Assembly (NCBI RefSeq): GCF_900519355.1
Contig: NZ_ULHE01000001.1
Location: 248,001 to 312,000 of the forward strand
Direction of reading: 5' to 3'
Source: Corynebacterium lactis
Lineage (GTDB): Bacteria > Actinomycetota > Actinomycetes > Mycobacteriales > Mycobacteriaceae
DNA length: 64,000 nt
Of the stretch, positions 58,350-64,000 are shown piece by piece. A program made the translations under genes and the position numbers. Within the stretch, counting starts at the first letter, position 1, and every line of letters starts with the position of its first letter. The notes under the pieces were generated by a model. The model worked only from the letters and a program-made list of their open reading frames with translations. It was not told the DNA's origin and made no database searches.

Positions 58350-59315
58350 CTAGCCCGTCGGGCGGTAGAACCCCTTAAAAGGCATGCCGATATTTGTCGT
58401 TCGGACCGGATTGATCTGTACGGGGTCTCCGGCCTCGATCATCTGCCCGTCCCCGACAACCATCGCAACATGCCCATCCCACACTGCGAGATCACCCGGC
58501 AACAGCTCGCTCTGGCTGACGGGACGGCCGATCGCCTGATCCTCGGCAACTCGCGGAATATCCACGCCTGCCTGCCCGTACGCCCAGTGCGTCAAGCCGG
58601 AACAGTCCAGGCCCTGGCCGGGAGTGTTGCCTCCCCACGCGTACGGGGTTCCCAGCGCGCTCATTGCATTGTCTACCGCCGCTCGGGCCTGAGGAGTAGG
58701 CGCTGCGTCGCCCGCCGATCCTGCTCCAACCAGCTCCTCGGCGCCGTGCTCGCCCGGCCCGGTGCTGCCTGCCGACGCCGCTTCCGTCGCGGCCGCGGGG
58801 AGCGGCGGCAACTCCACTGGGGAAGAGGCAAACTGGTGCAACCTAGCTGCCGCGGGTTCCAGCTCGTGCATGAGCGCCTCAAGGCGGGCCTGCGCACGTC
58901 CCAATGCCTCGGACGCTGCCGCAGCCAGAGCGACACCAGCAGTCGCGATTCCCGAGGGGCCGGCAGCCAGTGACGACATGCTCCGGACCGCCGAGGTCAC
59001 AAATTCTGCGATGATCTGCGCCAAGTCGTGGATGGCCCGCGAAATCGCCTCGGCCCCCTCCTTTAGCGTGGCGCCGATGGAACTTGCTCTCCCCTCTAGC
59101 TCGGTGGCGGCGAAGGCCGCCCGGTGCAAGCTTCGCGAGGCTGCGCCGCTACCCCCATCCGACCATGCGTTTTCGACTGCGTTCGCGACAGACTTCCAAT
59201 CTCCGCTGTGCGCCGGAGCGGCGACCGTCGCCGCTGCTAGTGCAGGGAGGGCCGCCGGCGCGATAGATGACGATAGCGCCGCGGGGATTTCGCTGAGTAG
59301 ATGCAAAGGAATCAC
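58350..59315 (-). CDS. NlpC/P60 peptidoglycan hydrolase with ESX-like N-terminal helices
   Basis: A 321-residue secreted-type protein. The C-terminal NlpC/P60 domain (about 195-321) has the Cys nucleophile in GLDCSGLTHWAYGQAG, His in WDGHVAMVVGDGQM and the DLAVWDGH region, so it should cut D-gamma-glutamyl-mDAP bonds. The N-terminal 150 residues are Ala/Ser-rich helices (ISRAIHDLAQIIAEFVTSAVRSMSS) like WXG100/ESX domains, and no Sec signal is seen. GTG 59315 overlaps the stop of the upstream gene (GTGA). A role in septum or envelope remodelling is inferred. Confidence 0.85.
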   Translation of the reverse strand: MIPLHLLSEIPAALSSSIAPAALPALAAATVAAPAHSGDWKSVANAVENAWSDGGSGAASRSLHRAAFAATELEGRASSIGATLKEGAEAISRAIHDLAQIIAEFVTSAVRSMSSLAAGPSGIATAGVALAAAASEALGRAQARLEALMHELEPAAARLHQFASSPVELPPLPAAATEAASAGSTGPGEHGAEELVGAGSAGDAAPTPQARAAVDNAMSALGTPYAWGGNTPGQGLDCSGLTHWAYGQAGVDIPRVAEDQAIGRPVSQSELLPGDLAVWDGHVAMVVGDGQMIEAGDPVQINPVRTTNIGMPFKGFYRPTG

Positions 59316-59683
59316 AGAGACACCACCTGTGCAGACATTGCGTCTTCTGCTGGGGCAATGCCACAAAAGCGGCTGGCGCCTTGTTCTTCGGCGGAAACCG
59401 CCGCCTCTGCGAATCGCCTCAGTGCCTGCGATGCGCCCGCCCCGTAGCTCGAAAGCGCGCTGACCTGGTCGCCTTGAGCTGATATTGCCTGCGCCGCCGC
59501 CTGGAAAAATTCGCCGACAAAGGCGGCGTCGCCAAGCGAGCACAGGTCAGCGGAGGCGGAAGCAGCCTGACAGGAGGCGTCAGCCTGCGTGGATAGGTTC
59601 GAGATTTTGCCCGCGCAGTCGGTGATTGCGCCGGGCATGAGCGTAAAAGCGCCGGGGGAGGCGGCGTGTGAGGGGTGGGGCAT
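59312..59683 (-). CDS. Small ESX/WXG100-like protein coupled to NlpC/P60
   Basis: A 123-residue helical protein, MPHPSHAASPGAFTLMPGAITDCAGKISNLSTQADASCQAASASADLCSLGDAAFVGEFFQAAAQAISAQGDQVSALSSYGAGASQALRRFAEA. Size and helix-turn-helix pattern recall WXG100 partners, but no WxG motif is present. AAGGAG lies 8 bases before ATG 59683. It overlaps the hydrolase gene (GTGA), so a 1:1 complex is plausible. It may help export the hydrolase or chaperone it. Confidence 0.75.
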   Translation of the reverse strand: MPHPSHAASPGAFTLMPGAITDCAGKISNLSTQADASCQAASASADLCSLGDAAFVGEFFQAAAQAISAQGDQVSALSSYGAGASQALRRFAEAAVSAEEQGASRFCGIAPAEDAMSAQVVSL

Positions 59684-59807
59684 GGAGGGGCTCCTTCCAA
59701 ACGAGTTTCGCCAGAGTTTCAAAGTGAAAATGAGAAGTTCTCTGTATTGGTAGGCGCCAAAAATGCCGAAACGGTTCCATGGAATTTTTCAATGTATTTT
59801 GGAAGGT

Positions 59808-60443
59808 ATGGAGATTACCGTTGTCAATCACCCCCTGGCACAGTCACGACTGACCATCCTGCGCGATGAGCGCACGAACAACGCAGGCTTCCGCGCGGCG
59901 CTCGCGGATCTCGGCGCGATGCTGATCTACGAGGCATCCCGCAGCCTTCCCGTCGAGAAGTTCGATGTGAAGACCCCAATTACGGTTGCGGAGGGCCACC
60001 GCCTGGAGGATCCGCCCATCATCGTGCCGGTCATTCGTGCCGGTCTTGGCATGATTGACCCGGCCCTGTCGATGATTCCGGATGCGCAGGTCGGCTTCAT
60101 TGGCCTGGCCCGCAACGAAGAGACGCACGAGCCGGTGCCATACTTGGAGGCGCTGCCGGAGGACCTGTCCGGGCGCAATGTCTTCCTGGTCGACCCGATG
60201 CTGGCCACGGGCGGGTCGCTGCTGCACGCCCTGCGCCTACTGGTCGCGCGCGGTGCGGACAACATCACCGCCGTGTGCATCATCTCCGCCCAGGCCGGTG
60301 TGGACGCACTGGAAAAGTCCGGGCTGCCGGTCAACCTGGTCACGACCGTGGTCGACCCAGACCTTAACGACGACGCATACATCGTCCCAGGCCTCGGCGA
60401 CGCGGGCGATCGTCTCTACGGTCCCCGCAATATCGACCTGTAA
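59808..60443 (+). CDS. upp: Uracil phosphoribosyltransferase
   Basis: Makes UMP from uracil and PRPP in pyrimidine salvage. The 211 residues start [29 protein letters not shown]. The PRPP-binding motif is [35 protein letters not shown] is the usual end. Start chosen by the family N-terminus; the upstream in-frame extension (from 59763) has no support. -10 TATTTT (59795-59800) lies 7 bases upstream, leaderless. Confidence 0.96.
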   Translation: MEITVVNHPLAQSRLTILRDERTNNAGFRAALADLGAMLIYEASRSLPVEKFDVKTPITVAEGHRLEDPPIIVPVIRAGLGMIDPALSMIPDAQVGFIGLARNEETHEPVPYLEALPEDLSGRNVFLVDPMLATGGSLLHALRLLVARGADNITAVCIISAQAGVDALEKSGLPVNLVTTVVDPDLNDDAYIVPGLGDAGDRLYGPRNIDL

Positions 60444-60481
60444 GGACTAGCAATCGGGCCCAAAAGTAAGGCCCGGAAATT

Positions 60482-61123
60482 CTAGGCCGTGCCCCACGCG
60501 GTGGCGGCCTGCTTCTCAATGGGGTTGTTGTCCTTCGTGACTAGCAGGCCCTCCGGGGACATCTGGTACTTGAAAGAGCCGTTGCGCGCCACGATGCGGT
60601 CGCCCTCGTCGACGATGATTCCCGTCGACAGGCGGCCGCTCGGTGCATCCGAGCGGTAATACTTGTCGCCGGATCGGGTCTCGCAAGCAGCGGCCTTCGT
60701 TCCTTCCGCTGTGGCGATCACCGCGAAGGCTCGGTCTCCCGAATCGCACCGGGCCGCGCTGCCGACGAAGCCCAGCCCGTCGAGGTCGTCGCGCCCGGTG
60801 CCGAAGTCCTGCCCCTTGGGTGCGGCACTGGTCGACGTTGTCGTCGTGGTGGCCGTCGACGAGCTGGTGGCCGAGCTCTTCCGGCTGGATGTGGGGGAGG
60901 GGCTGGGCTTAGTCGAGGTCGTCGACGTCGTTGTTGTCGTCGTCTTGCTGGTGGGGGAGCTCGAGGTGGTGGCCGGCGTGCTGCTGGGCATCGCCTGCTC
61001 CTTCGGAGCCGTGTCCGTCCGCAGCGACAGCCCGACTGCGACACCGATGACGAGGATGAGCAGGGTCGCGACGGCAGCGATGGCGACGGTGAGGGACTTT
61101 GAAGAATTGTCGTTGGCGGACAT
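60482..61123 (-). CDS. Membrane-anchored protein with Ser/Thr-rich stalk
   Basis: A 213-residue type II membrane protein: MSANDNSSKSL, one helix (VAIAAVATLLILVIGVAVGLSL), a long Thr/Ser/Pro stalk (about 40-105) and a small domain of about 85 residues (DDLDGLGFVGSAARCDSGDRAFAVIATAEGTKAAACETRSGDKYYRSDAPSGRLSTG). Two cysteines there could pair. Architecture matches the 14242-15147 protein, though sequence does not. No family recognised. Confidence 0.7.
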   Translation of the reverse strand: MSANDNSSKSLTVAIAAVATLLILVIGVAVGLSLRTDTAPKEQAMPSSTPATTSSSPTSKTTTTTTSTTSTKPSPSPTSSRKSSATSSSTATTTTTSTSAAPKGQDFGTGRDDLDGLGFVGSAARCDSGDRAFAVIATAEGTKAAACETRSGDKYYRSDAPSGRLSTGIIVDEGDRIVARNGSFKYQMSPEGLLVTKDNNPIEKQAATAWGTA

Positions 61124-61302
61124 GGTTCCAATCATCGCAAAAATGCCGAAATTGTGAAAGGTGGGGCCTAAATATATGCCTGTTGCTCAGCGGTTTGCGA
61201 CTGTCGTGTTTCCACCGTGCGCGGCACAGTTTCCCACCGTGCACGGCGCAGTCGATTTTCGGTCAATCCCAGCCCAGCGCGCGTCGAATTTGATGACATC
61301 TC

Positions 61303-61308
61303 TACACT
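61303..61308 (+). promoter_or_regulatory. -10 element of the M20 amidohydrolase gene (leaderless)
   Basis: TACACT lies 8 bases before GTG 61317, with no Shine-Dalgarno sequence. Confidence 0.5.
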
Positions 61309-61316
61309 GAATAGCT

Positions 61317-62543
61317 GTGATTGAGGAGTTTATTAAGCAGTGGTGGGCGGAGCACGAGCAGGAGATCCTTCAGTGGCGGCGCCACCTCCACGCGCACCCG
61401 GAGCTCTCGCATATGGAGCACGAGACGACGAAGTTCGTCGAGGAGAAGCTGCGCGCCGCAGGCCTTGAGCCGGTCCTCTTCCCCAACACCGGGCTCATGG
61501 TCGACATCGGTGAGGACCACCTGGCGGACAGTGACGCCGGAGGGGAGCGCCCCGGTCGCCTCGCCTTCCGCGGCGACATGGATGCCCTGCCAATTACCGA
61601 GGCGACCGGCCTGGAATTCGCCAGCGAGAACACCGGCGTCATGCACGCCTGCGGGCACGATTTTCACACCACCATTACGCTGGCAACGGCCCTGGCTATG
61701 GCCGAGTACCACCGCGATCACGGTCTGCCGACGCCCTTGCGCTTCATCTTCCAGCCAGCCGAGGAGGTCATGGTCGGCGGCGCCCCCGAGGTCATTGCCG
61801 CGGGAGCGCTCGAAGGCGTGGAGCGCATCTTCGCGGTGCACTGCGAGCCGAAGCTGCGCGTGGGTCACGTCGGCGTGCGCACCGGCGCGATTACGTCCGC
61901 CTCCGACACCATCGAAATTAAGGTGGAGGGCCCCGGCGGGCACACCTCGCGCCCGCAGATGACAGTCGATGTCGTCTACGCCCTGGGCAAGCTGATTGTG
62001 GATCTGCCTGGCCTGCTATCCCGCCGCGTCGACCCGCGCACCGGCACCGTGTTGGCCTTCGGCGCGGTCAACGCCGGCTACGCCCACAACGCGATTCCGT
62101 CGGAAGGCGAGGTCAAGGGCACCCTGCGCACCGCTGACATCACCACGTGGCGCTCGATCGACCCTCTGGTCCGCGAGCTCATCGCCGAGACGCTCGCGCC
62201 GACCGGGGCCACCCACTCCATCAACTACGAGCGGGGCGTGCCACCCGTGCTTAACGACGAATACTGCACGGCCCTGATTGCCGAGACGGTGCGGAGGGTC
62301 GACGAGAACGCCGTGATTCAGGCGCCACAGTCGTCGGGAGGCGAGGACTTCGGCTGGTACCTGGAGCATGTGCCGGGGGCGATGGCGCGGCTGGGTTGCT
62401 GGTCGGGGCGCGGCGAGAAGCACGACCTGCACCGCGATGACCTGATTGTCGACGAGCGCTGCCTGGGGGTTGGAGTGCGTCTGTTCGCGGGCATCGTCGC
62501 ACGTTACGAGGATGACGCGCCAGTAAAGACTCCTCTCCATTAG
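61317..62543 (+). CDS. M20 family amidohydrolase
   Basis: A 408-residue metal-dependent amidohydrolase of the hippurate/N-acyl-amino-acid type. RRHLHAHPELSHMEHET, RGDMDALPITEATG (Asp ligand), MHACGHDFHTTITLA (Cys/His ligands), and FQPAEEVMVGGAPEVI (Glu) are the metal and catalytic motifs; the C-terminal SSGGEDFGWYLEHVPG gives the last ligands. Substrate unknown; N-acyl-amino acids or peptides. Start is GTG. Confidence 0.93.
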   Translation: MIEEFIKQWWAEHEQEILQWRRHLHAHPELSHMEHETTKFVEEKLRAAGLEPVLFPNTGLMVDIGEDHLADSDAGGERPGRLAFRGDMDALPITEATGLEFASENTGVMHACGHDFHTTITLATALAMAEYHRDHGLPTPLRFIFQPAEEVMVGGAPEVIAAGALEGVERIFAVHCEPKLRVGHVGVRTGAITSASDTIEIKVEGPGGHTSRPQMTVDVVYALGKLIVDLPGLLSRRVDPRTGTVLAFGAVNAGYAHNAIPSEGEVKGTLRTADITTWRSIDPLVRELIAETLAPTGATHSINYERGVPPVLNDEYCTALIAETVRRVDENAVIQAPQSSGGEDFGWYLEHVPGAMARLGCWSGRGEKHDLHRDDLIVDERCLGVGVRLFAGIVARYEDDAPVKTPLH

Positions 62544-62726
62544 ACTGGTGGGGAAAAAGCGCGGAAAATGACGGCCGCGCTTTGCTGTTGTGCTATTGGG
62601 CGGCCTCGACAGGTGGGGCCGCGGCGGGGTGCGACGGCATCTAACGTGAGCCGGTGCGCCAAAAGCGTTGCGGCAGACATATAGCGAAAAGATCGATCGA
62701 GTATTTTCGGCAACTTTGGAGGACTT

Positions 62727-64000
62727 GTGGCGAAGAGAATCGTAATTATCGGTGGCGGCCCGGCGGGCTACGAGGCGGCCCTGGTGGGAGCCAAGTACGG
62801 CGCCGAGGTCACTGTCGTCGAGGACGCCGGCATGGGCGGCTCCTCCGTCCTGTGGGACTGCGTTCCGTCGAAGGCCTTCATCGCCGCGACCGGCGTGCGC
62901 ACCGACATGCGGCGCGCGGACGAGATGGGCCTGCGCCCGGACTTTTCCAACCGCAAGATTGACTTCACCGCCGTCAACCAGCGCGTTCAGCGACTGGCTC
63001 AGCAGCAGTCGGACGACGTCCGCGCCCAGATGGAGCGCGAGGGCATCACCATGCTGCAGGGGCGCGGCCGCCTGGACGACCACGACCCGGGCCGCGTGAC
63101 CCACTACGTCACCGTCGACCTGCTGGAGGGCGGCGAGATTAGCCTCGAGGCCGACCTGGTTCTGGTCTGCACCGGCGCGTCCCCGCGCATCCTCCCGGGC
63201 GCAATCCCGGACGGCGAGCGCATCCTGACCTGGCGTCAGGTCTACGACCTGGAGGAGCTCCCGGAGCACCTCATCGTCGTCGGCTCGGGCGTTACCGGCG
63301 CCGAGTTCGTCTCCTCCTTCACCGAGCTGGGCGTGAAGGTCACCATGGTGGCCTCCCGCGACCGCATCCTCCCGCACGAGGACGCCGACGCGGCCGACGC
63401 CCTGGAGGAGGTCCTGCTGGAGCGCGGCGTCGACGTCGTGAAGAATGCCCGCTGTGACCTGGTCGAGCGCACCGAAGATGGCGGCGTCCGCGTCGTCACC
63501 TCCGACGGCCGCGAGGTGCTCGGCTCCCACGCGCTGATGACGGTCGGTTCCATCCCGAACACCGCCGACATGGGCCTGGAGAACTCCGGCATCGAGCTGA
63601 CCCGCTCGGGCCACATCCACGTCGACCGCGTCTCCCGCACCAACGTGCCGGGCATCTACGCCGCCGGTGACTGCACCGACTTGTTCCCGCTGGCCTCCGT
63701 CGCCGCCATGCAGGGCCGCATCGCCATGTACCACGCGCTCGGCGAGGGTGTGTCCCCGATCCGCCTGCGCACCGTCTCCTCCGCGGTGTTCACCCGCCCG
63801 GAGATCGCGACCGTTGGTGTCTCTCAGGCTCAGATCGAGTCCGGTGAGGTCTCGGCCCGCGTTGAGGTATTCCCGCTGGCCGGTAACCCGCGCGCGAAGA
63901 TGCGCTCCCTGCGCCACGGCTTCGTGAAGCTCTTCTGCCGCAAGAACTCCGGCATGATCATCGGCGGCGTCGTCGTCGCGCCGACCGCCTCCGAGCTGAT
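62727..64000 (+). CDS. lpdA: NAD(P)H-quinone dehydrogenase LpdA (partial)
   Basis: A flavoprotein disulfide-reductase family member that runs off the right edge after 424 visible residues of about 470. GTG 62727 follows GGAGGA at 5-7 bases (62718-62723). MAKRIVIIGGGPAGYEAALVGAKYGAEVTVVE is the FAD motif; at the redox site SVLWDCVPSKAF has one Cys where classical family members carry CXXXXC, so this is the quinone reductase (Rv3303c-like) type. VVGSGVTGAEFVSSFTELGVKVTMV is the NAD(P)H site and GIYAAGDCTDLFPLASVAAMQGRIAMYHA the second FAD site. Confidence 0.93.
   Translation, partial: MAKRIVIIGGGPAGYEAALVGAKYGAEVTVVEDAGMGGSSVLWDCVPSKAFIAATGVRTDMRRADEMGLRPDFSNRKIDFTAVNQRVQRLAQQQSDDVRAQMEREGITMLQGRGRLDDHDPGRVTHYVTVDLLEGGEISLEADLVLVCTGASPRILPGAIPDGERILTWRQVYDLEELPEHLIVVGSGVTGAEFVSSFTELGVKVTMVASRDRILPHEDADAADALEEVLLERGVDVVKNARCDLVERTEDGGVRVVTSDGREVLGSHALMTVGSIPNTADMGLENSGIELTRSGHIHVDRVSRTNVPGIYAAGDCTDLFPLASVAAMQGRIAMYHALGEGVSPIRLRTVSSAVFTRPEIATVGVSQAQIESGEVSARVEVFPLAGNPRAKMRSLRHGFVKLFCRKNSGMIIGGVVVAPTASEL

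Overview
The window is a chromosomal segment of a high-G+C actinobacterium, almost certainly a Corynebacterium. The order alr/tsaE-tsaB-rimI-tsaD-groES-groEL-whiB-guaB-guaB3-GMC oxidase-guaA, then imuA'-imuB, metINQ, dnaE2, trmL, folD-DUF3017, metX-metY, monomeric icd, xth, trpS, yihY, dacA, add, NlpC/P60, upp and lpdA, follows the core order known from corynebacteria and, for the first part, from mycobacteria. There is no tRNA, rRNA, CRISPR array, insertion sequence or prophage. Nearly all genes are housekeeping genes.

Layout. 1-1643: end of an unrecognised Pro/Glu-rich gene, a small coupled ORF, and a frameshifted alpha/beta hydrolase. 1869-9543: glmS, an SOS-controlled DUF222/HNH gene, a lipase-like hydrolase, nnr and an alr-tsaE fusion. 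9571-17240: tsaB, rimI, pyruvate:quinone oxidoreductase, tsaD, a tandem-repeat membrane protein and CIRCE-controlled groES-groEL. 17342-24531: whiB, DUF5319, guaB, guaB3, a GMC oxidoreductase and guaA; the last two each carry a one-base deletion. 24569-35716: imuA'-imuB, a lipoprotein, a sucrase/ferredoxin-like protein, metI-metN-metQ and dnaE2. 35766-42166: an S9 peptidase, trmL, folD, DUF3017, metX and metY. 42678-56935: icd, a J-like membrane protein, an MFS exporter, xth, a large membrane protein, trpS, yihY, dacA and add. 56950-64000: a conserved hypothetical gene, an NlpC/P60 pair, upp, a membrane-anchored protein, an M20 amidohydrolase and the 5' part of lpdA.

Regulation can be read from the sequence: a perfect CIRCE element at groES; LexA (SOS) boxes at the HNH gene, at imuA'-imuB and at dnaE2, so the error-prone mutasome is split over two loci with one control; McbR-type boxes before metQ, metX and metY; a perfect CRP/GlxR-type site before icd. 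About eighteen genes have a -10 hexamer only 6-8 bases before the start codon and no ribosome binding site, so leaderless transcription looks common.

The most unusual signal is an exact 11-mer, GCTTGCCGACG, always preceded by a pyrimidine. By eye I count 19 exact copies on both strands, against roughly 0.1 expected from composition. It lies mostly inside genes, where it forces the Leu codon CTT. I know of no described function for it. It could be an orientation, recombination, uptake or modification signal. Other points: three one-base deletions in conserved genes (sequencing errors or true inactivation), loss of the sigD-rsdA pair usually found between whiB and DUF5319, a 76-bp cruciform upstream of metY, and an EF-hand loop at the end of adenosine deaminase.
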